From assembly GCA_003978075.1 (NCBI GenBank), contig QOAM01000133.1, positions 1-20,759 on the forward strand: a stretch of DNA of 20,759 nt, given 5' to 3'. The notes under the pieces were generated by a model, which had not been told where the DNA came from, ran no database searches, and saw nothing but the letters and a program-made list of their open reading frames with translations. Position 1 is the first letter of the stretch. Each line of letters opens with the position of its first letter. Shown one piece after another: positions 14,841 to 20,759 of this stretch. The position numbers were made by a program, and so were the translations under genes. This DNA comes from Thermodesulfatator sp. GTDB lineage: Bacteria; Desulfobacterota; Thermodesulfobacteria; Thermodesulfobacteriales; Thermodesulfobacteriaceae.

Positions 14841-15704
14841 ATGTCTACTAAGTTGTGGGGAGCGTTGATCGTGTTTTTTTTGTGGGCAGGTCCTCTTCCC
14901 GCCCAGAAGGCGGCGGTAGTGGCCAGAGTAGGACCCTACACCCTTACGCGGGCGGAGTTTCAGCGAGAGATGGAGGCCAATCCCCAGCTCAAGGCCCTGC
15001 TTACAGCCAAGCCTCAGATGAAGAGGATCCTCTTAGAACGCTGGGTGGAGGTGAACCTCCTGGCCCTGGCTGGGAAAGAGGCGGGGCTTGCGAAGGACCC
15101 CCAGGTGCAGGCCCAGATCGAGGAGCAGGTGCGCATGATCCTGGCCCAAAATTTTTACCTCCGGAAGGTCCTAGCCGGCCTCAAGGTCACGGATAAGGAG
15201 GCCCGGGAATATTATCTCAAGCACCAAAAGGCCTACACCCAGCCCGAGCAGATCCAGGCCCGCCACATCCTCATCCGTCTCCCCCAAAAGGCCTCCAAAA
15301 AGGAGGAGGCCCAGGCACGGGCCAAGATCGAAAAGATCCGCAAGCAGATCCTAGCCGGGGCAGACTTCGCGGAGATGGCCCGCAAGTACTCCGAGGATCC
15401 GGGGACCAAAAACCGGGGGGGAGAGCTGGGGCTTTTCACCCGGGGACAGATGATCCCCGAGTTCGAAAAGGAGGTCTTTAAGCTTAAGGTAGGAGAGCTC
15501 AGTCCTCCTATTCGCACCCGCTTCGGTTACCATTTAGTCCAGGTGGAGGCCCGGGTGCCGGCTCATGTAGAGCCCTACGCAAAGGTGAAAGAACAGGTTA
15601 AAAAGGACCTCCTGGAGAAAAAGAAGGCCGAGCGGCTCTCGGCCCTCCTCGCCCAACTTCGCAAGAAGTATCCCGTAGAATTGCATCCGGAGAATCTCCC
15701 GTGA
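14841..15704 (+). CDS. Periplasmic parvulin-type peptidyl-prolyl isomerase (SurA/PpiC-like)
   Basis: 287-residue exported chaperone-isomerase, probably assisting folding of outer-membrane or secreted proteins. Seen: a signal peptide (about 1-21: short basic start, hydrophobic run ALIVFFLWAG, then PLPAQ), an N-terminal SurA-like helical region with YTLTRAEFQREME (about 33-45) and MKRILLERWVEVNLLA, and one parvulin domain (about 133-235) with ARHILIR, DFAEMARKYSEDPGTKNRGGELG, FTRGQMIPEFE and FGYHLVQVE, then a basic C-terminal helix. ATG with AAGGAGG at good spacing. Heads a three-gene overlapping run with the exonuclease-like and diadenylate cyclase genes. A weak 5-bp hairpin followed by AT-rich sequence lies in the 174-base gap after dapF. 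Confidence 0.92.
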   Translation: MSTKLWGALIVFFLWAGPLPAQKAAVVARVGPYTLTRAEFQREMEANPQLKALLTAKPQMKRILLERWVEVNLLALAGKEAGLAKDPQVQAQIEEQVRMILAQNFYLRKVLAGLKVTDKEAREYYLKHQKAYTQPEQIQARHILIRLPQKASKKEEAQARAKIEKIRKQILAGADFAEMARKYSEDPGTKNRGGELGLFTRGQMIPEFEKEVFKLKVGELSPPIRTRFGYHLVQVEARVPAHVEPYAKVKEQVKKDLLEKKKAERLSALLAQLRKKYPVELHPENLP

Positions 15705-16264
15705 AGCTGGATCCCTGGTGTCAGAGTCTCCCGGAGCCCCTGGCCCAGGAGGTGCTCCAGGCCCCGGAAAGACACGTCCTCTTTCTGGACATCGAGACCG
15801 AAGGCCTTTCCAAAGAGCGCAACGGGCTCACCGTGCTGGGGACCATGGTGGGGCGCTGCTACCGGGCCTTTGTGGCCGGGCACAACCTGGAAGAGGGCCC
15901 CGCTTATCTGGCACGCTTTCCCGTTTGGGTGACCTTTGGAGGGGCCCGTTTCGATCTGCCCTTTCTACGGGCCCACTTCCCGCGTCTTCCGCAGCCAGCG
16001 CTGCATATTGATCTCTGGCGAGTCTTTCGCGATCTGGGCTATCGAGGTGGCCTCAAAAAGCTTGAGGAGCGTTTCGGTCTGTCCCGCCGGACTCGGGGGT
16101 TCACCGGCTATGACGCGGTTAAGCTCTGGCAGCGCTGGCGGCGGCAGAGGGACCGCCGGGCCCTGCGGCTCCTCCTCTTCTACAACCGGGAAGATGTAGC
16201 CAACCTCAGGCCTCTGCTTGAGATTGCCGCGGTCAAACTTTGCGGGGAGGAGCCCCTTGGATAA
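15701..16264 (+). CDS. RNase H-like DEDD exonuclease domain protein (YprB type)
   Basis: 187-residue protein consisting almost entirely of a ribonuclease H-like 3'-5' exonuclease fold. Seen: Exo I FLDIETEGL with D30 and E32, Exo II FGGARFDLPFL with D85, a HIDLWRVFRDLGYRGGLKKLEERFGL stretch typical of the YprB-type clade, and Exo III YNREDVANL with Y161 and D165, so all four acidic residues are kept. Substrate (DNA or RNA) cannot be told. GTG start overlaps the parvulin stop (GTGA), and the gene overlaps the diadenylate cyclase start by 8 bases, so all three should be co-translated. Confidence 0.82.
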   Translation: MKLDPWCQSLPEPLAQEVLQAPERHVLFLDIETEGLSKERNGLTVLGTMVGRCYRAFVAGHNLEEGPAYLARFPVWVTFGGARFDLPFLRAHFPRLPQPALHIDLWRVFRDLGYRGGLKKLEERFGLSRRTRGFTGYDAVKLWQRWRRQRDRRALRLLLFYNREDVANLRPLLEIAAVKLCGEEPLG

Positions 16265-17228
16265 GGAAAAGCTGCGGCTTTCTATCACGGAAAAATTTCT
16301 GGCCTACGCTGCGGACCTCAGCGAGACCCTGCCCCTAGGGGCCATCCTGGTCTACGCGGATGTCTTTCCCGGAGGGGAAGAGCTAGCCCGCTTTCTGGAA
16401 CATGTGAAGGGACATCGGGTGATCCTGGTGACCCGGGAGGGCAGCCTAGAAAGGCCCCAGGGAGCCGAGGTTATAGAGGTGCCGGGTATCAAGCTCACCC
16501 GGCTGGGCCAGATCAAGGTGGCGGTCCTCATCGGCGTGGCCCGAGGACTTTTTCGCCACGAGGATCTCCTTATCTGTCTTTCCGGGGTGGCGGAAAGCGG
16601 ACACCTGGACAGTCTTTTCATCCTGGACCTAGAAAGCGAATTCGAGATTTTTGCCGTTTCCCAGCTGGAGGATCTGCGCGAGATCGTGCGTCCGGAGGTC
16701 TTCCAGAGGGTGCTCTCCCTGGCTATCGTGCTGGCCACCCAGGGCCGGGAAGGGCGACCGGTGGGGACCTGTTTCATCCTGGGAGATTCCGACGAAGTCT
16801 TGCAACACTGTGACCAGATGGTTATCAACCCCTTCAGAGGCTATCCTGAAAACGAGCGCAACATCCTGGATCCCAAACTGGAGGAAACGGTCAAGGAGTT
16901 CGCCCTCCTAGACGGGGCCTTTGTGATTCGGGGCGATGGGGTCATTGAAAGCGCCGGGGCTTATATCCGCACCGGACTGGTGAGCGAGGATATTCCTAGC
17001 GGGCTGGGGGCTCGCCATCGTTCGGCAGCGGCTATCACCGCGCTTTCTCGCGCTGTGGCCATCACCGTAAGCGAGTCCACAGGGACGGTCACCGTTTTCC
17101 GCAACGGAAAGATCGTGATGGAGATCGAAAAACCCCACCCCTTGGGGCCGGAAACCGAGTGGCAGAGGGCCTTTTACGCCGGTCCCCGAGCCCCCTCTGA
17201 ATGGCCCCACCAGAAAAAGCCTTACTAG
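16257..17228 (+). CDS. Diadenylate cyclase (DAC domain) with N-terminal alpha/beta domain
   Basis: About 323 residues, cytoplasmic (no membrane helices), predicted to make c-di-AMP from two ATP. Seen: C-terminal DAC (DisA_N) domain with the DGA motif (219-221, LDGAFVIRGDG) and RHR motif (253-255, GLGARHRSAAAIT), followed by AVAITVSESTGTV. The N-terminal half (about 20-135) contains LVYADVF, VILVTREG and LLICLSGV, resembling the pyruvate-kinase-C-like domain of archaeal DacZ rather than the helical regions of DisA, CdaA or CdaS (inference). TTG start chosen for the GGGGAGGAG four bases upstream; a TTG 13 codons earlier is the longest option. Last gene before a strong terminator. Confidence 0.85.
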   Translation: MDKEKLRLSITEKFLAYAADLSETLPLGAILVYADVFPGGEELARFLEHVKGHRVILVTREGSLERPQGAEVIEVPGIKLTRLGQIKVAVLIGVARGLFRHEDLLICLSGVAESGHLDSLFILDLESEFEIFAVSQLEDLREIVRPEVFQRVLSLAIVLATQGREGRPVGTCFILGDSDEVLQHCDQMVINPFRGYPENERNILDPKLEETVKEFALLDGAFVIRGDGVIESAGAYIRTGLVSEDIPSGLGARHRSAAAITALSRAVAITVSESTGTVTVFRNGKIVMEIEKPHPLGPETEWQRAFYAGPRAPSEWPHQKKPY

Positions 17229-17230
17229 GC

Positions 17231-17255
17231 AGCCCCTGAACGATCAGGGCTTTTT
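17231..17255 (+). terminator. Intrinsic terminator after the diadenylate cyclase gene
   Basis: AGCCCCTGA (17231-17239) pairs with TCAGGGCT (17244-17251) around an ACGA loop, with one bulged C, and is followed by TTTTT. It begins two bases after the cyclase stop codon. The right arm and T-run lie inside the last codons and stop of the convergent glycosyltransferase gene. Confidence 0.85.
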
Positions 17256-18095
17256 CGTTAATCTCCGCGGGGGGAGTTCTAGGGGCGCCAAGCGGGTAAG
17301 GAGTTTGTAGGCTTCGAAGGCCCCGGGGAGGTTTCCGTGCTTGAGAGCCCCTCGGATGAAAATTTCCGCCTTGCGTCGGGCCTCCACCTTCACCAAGAAT
17401 CGCATCTCCGGCGTAAGGGCCGGATCGTGAAAGATCTTGACCAGGGCCTTGAGCCTCCAGAAATCGAGCCCTGGCCGGGAGGAGAGCTGATCCGCATGCC
17501 CTCCCCTTTTGATCACCAGAGGTTCCGGCAGGAGATAGACCGGATAGCGGGCCGCCAGCCTAAGCCAAAGTTCATAGTCCTCACAGAGCGGAAACTCCTC
17601 GTCAAAAAGACCGATTTTCGAGAAGACCTCCCGGCGCAGCATCACCCCAGAGGGGGAGACCAGGCAGAGCTTTACCGCCCGATGGAAAAAATAGCCGTGA
17701 GGCTTGCGGTGTTTACGCTGGGGTTGCACTCGCCGCCCTCCTTTGATCCAGATCTCTTCGGTCTGCACAGCTACGGCCTGAGGGTTTTCGCGAAAGAAGG
17801 CCACCTGACGGGCCACCTTTTCCGGGAGCCAGAGGTCGTCGCTGTCCAGAAAAGCGATGAGCTCCCCTCGGGCCAGGCCCAAGCCCCGATTGCGGGCTGC
17901 CGCTGGCCCCTCCCTGCGCCCCTTCCGTACATAGATCACCGGATAACGGGAAACCAGACGCGGAGTCTCGTCCTCCGAGGCCTCGTCTACCACGATGACC
18001 TCCAGCGGACGATAAGTCTGAGAGAAAACAGAATCCAAGGCCTCCCCCAGAAAAGAGGCCCGGTTGAAAGTGGGGATGATCACCGAGACCAACAA
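17244..18095 (-). CDS. Glycosyltransferase family 2
   Basis: About 283 residues, GT-A fold, transferring a sugar from a nucleotide donor, likely for surface polysaccharide or lipooligosaccharide. Seen: VSVIIPTFNRASFL, DSVFSQTYRPLEVIVVDEASEDET, AAARNRGLGLARGELIAFLDSDDLWLPEK with the DxD-type FLDSDD, GVMLRREVFSKIGLFDEEF and CEDYELWLRLA. No membrane segment. Start is uncertain: the family N-terminus fits a TTG at 18095, with GGGGCGG just upstream, and the same frame stays open to a TTG at 18149. The only ATG with a good ribosome site (18123) is in another frame; see findings. Acceptor and donor cannot be predicted. Confidence 0.85.
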   Translation of the reverse strand: MLVSVIIPTFNRASFLGEALDSVFSQTYRPLEVIVVDEASEDETPRLVSRYPVIYVRKGRREGPAAARNRGLGLARGELIAFLDSDDLWLPEKVARQVAFFRENPQAVAVQTEEIWIKGGRRVQPQRKHRKPHGYFFHRAVKLCLVSPSGVMLRREVFSKIGLFDEEFPLCEDYELWLRLAARYPVYLLPEPLVIKRGGHADQLSSRPGLDFWRLKALVKIFHDPALTPEMRFLVKVEARRKAEIFIRGALKHGNLPGAFEAYKLLTRLAPLELPPRRLTKKP

Positions 18096-18130
18096 GATTT
18101 CCGCCCCGGAGACTTGCGTCCATTTTACCC

Positions 18131-18159
18131 CTTGCCTTGTTCCCGGCAAGACTTATTTT
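18131..18159 (+). promoter_or_regulatory. Candidate promoter with embedded inverted repeat upstream of the hsp20 pair
   Basis: TTGCCT (18132-18137) and TATTTT (18154-18159) are 16 bases apart, a plausible vegetative-type promoter. CTTGCC (18131-18136) and GGCAAG (18145-18150) form a perfect inverted repeat with an 8-base spacer that covers the -35 box and spacer, suggesting a repressor operator. It does not match the CIRCE consensus. The A-rich leader 18160-18235 ends with AAGGAGG before the first hsp20. Confidence 0.35.
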
Positions 18160-18235
18160 TCATTTCAGAAAGATTTGGAGAAAAAGAAAGCGAAAAGCGG
18201 AGAATAGGCTAAATTCTTGAAAAGGAGGTGGTATT

Positions 18236-18694
18236 ATGGCCATTAACTGGACTTGGGAATGGGATCCCTTTCGCGAGTTTGAGAGGTTGCAGGAGGAGTT
18301 GGATCGGCTCTTTGAGTGGGTGAGTCCCTTCCGGACCCTGAGGGGGGAAGAGGTCTATCCCAAGATCAATGTGGGGGAGACGGAAAACGAGGTTTTAGTC
18401 TATATTTTTGCCCCGGGGATGGACCCTTCCAAGGTGGATCTTTCGCTGGAGGGAAATATCCTTTCCGTTTCTGGAGAGCGGCAGGCGGAGGAGGCCTTGG
18501 GGGTAGAGGAGGTGCGGCCTGAAAAGTATGTGCGCAGGGAGCGGTTCTCCGGGCGCTTTTCCCGGGTCATTTCTCTGCCGGAGTCGGTGGATCCGGCGGA
18601 GGTGAACGCGGAATACCGGAACGGGATCATCATGGTGCGCATCGGGAAGAAGGCCGAGCGGCGGGGACGCAAGATCGAGGTCAAAGCAGCCTAA
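18236..18694 (+). CDS. Hsp20/alpha-crystallin small heat-shock protein
   Basis: 152-residue ATP-independent holdase chaperone forming oligomers in the cytoplasm. Seen: N-terminal WDPFREFERLQEELDRLFEW, the alpha-crystallin domain from about residue 41 (YPKINVGETENEVLVYIFAPGM, VDLSLEGNILSVSGERQ, RRERFSGRFSRVISLPESVD, AEYRNGIIMVRIGKK), and a basic C-terminal tail. The usual FxRxxxLP reads FSRVISLPE. ATG with AAGGAGG at good spacing. Followed 26 bases later by a second hsp20, so the two form a tandem operon of diverged paralogues. Confidence 0.95.
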   Translation: MAINWTWEWDPFREFERLQEELDRLFEWVSPFRTLRGEEVYPKINVGETENEVLVYIFAPGMDPSKVDLSLEGNILSVSGERQAEEALGVEEVRPEKYVRRERFSGRFSRVISLPESVDPAEVNAEYRNGIIMVRIGKKAERRGRKIEVKAA

Positions 18695-18720
18695 AATTTG
18701 AGAAAAGGAGGTGAGGAGCC

Positions 18721-19116
18721 ATGGCGGAGAGGAAGGAGATTGCCCGTAGGGAGGAGAGTCCCCCTGAGGCCCGTAGGCGGAGGCGGGCCATGGTACCGGC
18801 GGTGGATGTCTACGAGACGGAGGAAGGGGTGATCCTCGCGGCGGACATGCCTGGGGTGGGACCAGACAGTCTGGATCTGCGCATAGAAGACAATGTGCTT
18901 TATCTCCGGGGCCAAATCAAGGAGGTCCCCGGGGAGGAGGTGCGTCCGGATTATGTAGAGGTGCGTAGTCGGGAATATTTTAGGGCCTTCACCCTGGGCC
19001 CGGAGTTCGACCAGGAAAAGATCGAGGCCTCCATCAAGCACGGAGTCCTGCGGGTCTTCATCCCCAAGCTGGAAACCGAAAAGCCCAAGAAGATCGAGAT
19101 CAAGGTGGCCTCTTAA
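18721..19116 (+). CDS. Second Hsp20/alpha-crystallin family protein
   Basis: 131 residues; partner or paralogue of the preceding small heat-shock protein. Seen: a highly charged N-terminal arm of about 25 residues (RREESPPEARRRRR) lacking the WDPF-type start, then the alpha-crystallin domain AVDVYETEEGVILAADMPGV, LDLRIEDNVLYLRGQI, REYFRAFTLGPEFDQEKIEASIKHGVLRVFIPK, and a tail with KKIEIKV. The short N-terminal arm may limit oligomer size (inference). ATG preceded by AAAGGAGGTGAGG. Its stop overlaps the convergent kdsB stop within the palindrome TTAA. Confidence 0.94.
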   Translation: MAERKEIARREESPPEARRRRRAMVPAVDVYETEEGVILAADMPGVGPDSLDLRIEDNVLYLRGQIKEVPGEEVRPDYVEVRSREYFRAFTLGPEFDQEKIEASIKHGVLRVFIPKLETEKPKKIEIKVAS

Positions 19117-19862
19117 GGGGAGGCGGGGGGCTCTGCCCCCCGCTGGCGCAGCCTTTCCAGGTCCTGAGGGGTGTCCACTTCGGGACAGTCGTAAGGGGTA
19201 ATGCTCACAGCAATGGGGTAGCCGTTTTCCAAGGCCCGTAATTGTTCCAGCTTTTCGGACTTTTCCAGCTCTCCGGGGGGAAGTTTGATGAATATATCCA
19301 AAAATTCACGGCGATAGGCATAGAGGCCCAGGTGTTTGAGGTAACGCGGAGCCGGACCCGGGGGACGGAAGTAGGGAATGGGAGCGCGGGAAAAGTAAAG
19401 GGCTCGCCCTTCGCGGTCCACTACCACCTTCACCCGGTTGGGATCCTGAAGCTCTTCCGGATTTTCCAAGGGCACGGCCAGGGTGGCCATGGGAACCTCC
19501 GAGGAAAGGAGAAGAGGCCGCACCAGTTCCTCTAAGGCCTCCGGAGCCACTAGAGGCTGGTCCGCCTGAATATTGACCACTAGGTCCTGATCCGCCAACT
19601 TGAGGAGATGGGCAGCTTCGGCGAGGCGTTCGGTGCCGCAGGTGTGTTGCGGGGAGGTCAGGAGGGCCTGCCCGCCAAAGCCCTCCACCACCTGCAGGAT
19701 GCGCTGGTCGTCGGTGGCCACGATCACCTCCTCCAGGATCCGGCTCGTCCGAGCCCTCTCCCATACATGCTGAATAAGGGGTTTTCCCCAAAGCTCGGCC
19801 AAGGGCTTGCCGGGAAAACGGGTAGAACCGTAACGGGCCGGGATAATGCCCACGATACGCAT
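19113..19862 (-). CDS. kdsB: 3-deoxy-manno-octulosonate cytidylyltransferase (CMP-KDO synthetase)
   Basis: 249-residue cytoplasmic enzyme activating KDO with CTP for lipid A-core assembly, hence evidence for an LPS outer membrane. Seen: IIPARYGSTRFPGKPLAELWGKPLIQHVWERA, VIVATDDQRI, CGTERLAEAA, VVNIQADQPLV, YFSRAPIPYFR, LKHLGLYAYRREFL, LEKSEKLEQLRALENGYPI and EVDTPQDLERLR. Family length is typical. Compared with the usual GTDR and QGDEP motifs this one has GTER and QADQP. ATG chosen because AAGGAGGAG lies just upstream; a longer frame to 19883 has no such site. Confidence 0.94.
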   Translation of the reverse strand: MRIVGIIPARYGSTRFPGKPLAELWGKPLIQHVWERARTSRILEEVIVATDDQRILQVVEGFGGQALLTSPQHTCGTERLAEAAHLLKLADQDLVVNIQADQPLVAPEALEELVRPLLLSSEVPMATLAVPLENPEELQDPNRVKVVVDREGRALYFSRAPIPYFRPPGPAPRYLKHLGLYAYRREFLDIFIKLPPGELEKSEKLEQLRALENGYPIAVSITPYDCPEVDTPQDLERLRQRGAEPPASP

Positions 19863-19933
19863 GGTGTCTCCTCCTTGACTCAAGCCTCAAGCAATGCTTA
19901 ACTCAAGTTTAACTAGAGGGAGGGAGAAATAAA
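19863..19933. promoter_or_regulatory. Divergent intergenic region with plus-strand promoter-like site and CTCAAG repeats
   Basis: On the plus strand TTGACT (19875-19880, 5 of 6 to consensus) is followed after exactly 17 bases by TTAACT (19898-19903, a weak -10). Three CTCAAG copies, two of them as ACTCAAG, lie within 19878-19907, overlapping the -35 box, the spacer and the -10 box, and could be binding sites. The interval serves kdsB on the minus strand and the exported-protein gene on the plus strand. Confidence 0.35.
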
Positions 19934-20759
19934 ATGCGCTATTTCCTAGGAATCTTCTTTGGGCTTTGGATTTTAAGCTCTCCTCTCTGGGCGGCCTATC
20001 CCAAAAGGGTGGCGGTAGTTCCCTTTAAGGTGAATGCCTCGCAGGACTTGGCCTATGTGCGGGAAGGCATTCAAGACATGCTGACCACGCGTCTTTTCGC
20101 TCCCGGCCAGGTGGAGACCGTGGATCCCGCCCTGGTGAAAAAGACCCTGGCGAAGCTGGGCAAGCCCTTCACCTTGGAGAAGGCCCGCGCTCTGGGAGAG
20201 AAACTGGGGGTAGATTATGTGCTCTTCGGGAGTGTGAGCGTTTTCGGGGAAAACGTGAGCGTGGATGCGGAACTTCTCCCCATCAAGGAGGCGCGCTCCC
20301 CCATCACCCTTTACACCGAAGTGAAGGGGCTGGGAGAGGTTATTCCCACCCTGGCGGAGTTCGCCAAGCGCTCCCGGGACTACATCCTGGGCAAGGCCGC
20401 TCCTGAGGAGGCCGTGGCGGTCACTGCCCCTCCTCCTTCTACGCCGGTCTCTTCTGCTCCCCCTACTCCCCCGTCCCCTCAGCCGGTTTCTCCGGCCCGG
20501 ATGCACCCAGACAAATTGGTGGCCCTTTCTCCTCCCCCGGCGGTCCCTGCGACCTCTTACCCAAGCTCTGGGACACCTTCCTATCCGAGCTCCGGGGCAT
20601 CCTCTGCCTCTTCGGCTTCACAAAGATCCGGGGTTCCCCCCACCACCTATGCCGATGTGGATCAGTGGCCGGATTATCCCCCGGAGAATCTCCCGCCCAC
20701 GGCCCCTTCAGCGGCCCCGCGTCCCCCGGCTAACCCCCCGCAGGGAGTGGTGCAGACCC
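19934..20759 (+). CDS. Exported protein with FlgO/CsgG-like N-terminal domain and Pro/Ser-rich linker (3' end outside window)
   Basis: 275 codons are visible, open to the window edge. Seen: a signal peptide (MRYFLGIFFGLWILSSPLWA, cleavage near residue 20); a domain of about 115 residues starting PKRVAVVPFKVN, with YVREGIQDMLTTRLF, a KTLAKLGKPFTLEKARALGEKLGVDYVLFGSV stretch and a following beta-strand pair, resembling the nucleotide-free TolB_N/FlgO/CsgG-like fold of periplasmic lipoproteins; then from about residue 155 a low-complexity linker rich in Pro, Ser, Ala and Thr with YPSSG repeats. Similar N-terminal domains precede VCBS/FG-GAP beta-propellers in Desulfobacterota proteins (from memory, unverified). 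No lipobox Cys is seen. ATG with GGGAGGGAG seven bases upstream. Function unknown. Confidence 0.75.
   Translation, partial: MRYFLGIFFGLWILSSPLWAAYPKRVAVVPFKVNASQDLAYVREGIQDMLTTRLFAPGQVETVDPALVKKTLAKLGKPFTLEKARALGEKLGVDYVLFGSVSVFGENVSVDAELLPIKEARSPITLYTEVKGLGEVIPTLAEFAKRSRDYILGKAAPEEAVAVTAPPPSTPVSSAPPTPPSPQPVSPARMHPDKLVALSPPPAVPATSYPSSGTPSYPSSGASSASSASQRSGVPPTTYADVDQWPDYPPENLPPTAPSAAPRPPANPPQGVVQT

Noticed and set aside
17713..18123. Minus-strand frame from the ATG at 18123 as a separate gene
   Set aside because: Its Gly/Ser-rich translation has no motifs and it overlaps the conserved GT2 core in another frame; the good start signal is better explained by the frame problem described in the findings.
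1..20759. CRISPR arrays, insertion sequences, prophage or toxin-antitoxin genes
   Set aside because: No regularly spaced direct repeats, transposase, integrase or phage motifs were seen in any frame.

Overview
The window looks like chromosomal core DNA from a thermophilic Gram-negative bacterium, most likely a member of the Thermodesulfobacteriota (inference from protein content, no search was possible). Supporting signs are KDO activation (KdsB) and a periplasmic parvulin, which imply an outer membrane; an archaeal-type ATP-dependent RNA ligase; tandem small heat-shock proteins; a two-subunit biotin-dependent carboxylase; and very dense packing of genes with overlapping starts and stops and many GTG/TTG starts.

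Layout. (1) 1-251: the 3' half of a tRNA-Leu and, on the opposite strand, a complete tRNA-Arg(TCG). (2) 252-530: a structured non-coding stretch with an 85-bp nested inverted repeat, followed by a Cu/Zn-type efflux permease of the CSCG family. (3) 8547 down to 1586, minus strand: a histidine-kinase-like DHp protein, dprA, sfsA, then (after a short gap with a promoter-like site) a SlyD-type FKBP prolyl isomerase, two Dpp/Opp-type ABC ATPases without permeases, rtcA and an Rnl3-type RNA ligase. Most junctions overlap or are separated by a few bases, and the last two genes form an RNA-end-processing pair. (4) 8701-12258, plus strand: biotin carboxylase plus a carboxyltransferase-BCCP subunit with pyruvate carboxylase architecture but altered active-site motifs. 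(5) serS (minus) and dapF (plus), divergent. (6) 14841-17228, plus: signal-peptide-bearing parvulin, DEDD exonuclease-like protein and diadenylate cyclase, overlapping one another and closed by a clear intrinsic terminator. (7) A GT2 glycosyltransferase (minus), two Hsp20 genes (plus), kdsB (minus), and the beginning of an exported protein with a FlgO/CsgG-like N-terminal domain and a Pro/Ser-rich linker, running off the end of the window.

No mobile element, CRISPR array or phage gene was seen. No gene-free stretch exceeds 300 bases. The most interesting points are the altered catalytic residues in the carboxyltransferase, the coupled RtcA-RNA ligase pair, the exonuclease-diadenylate cyclase pair, the ATPase-less histidine-kinase-like protein beside dprA, the nested inverted repeat upstream of the metal exporter, the probable 1-nt frame problem at the start of the glycosyltransferase, and a tRNA-Leu whose universally conserved U33 appears as G.
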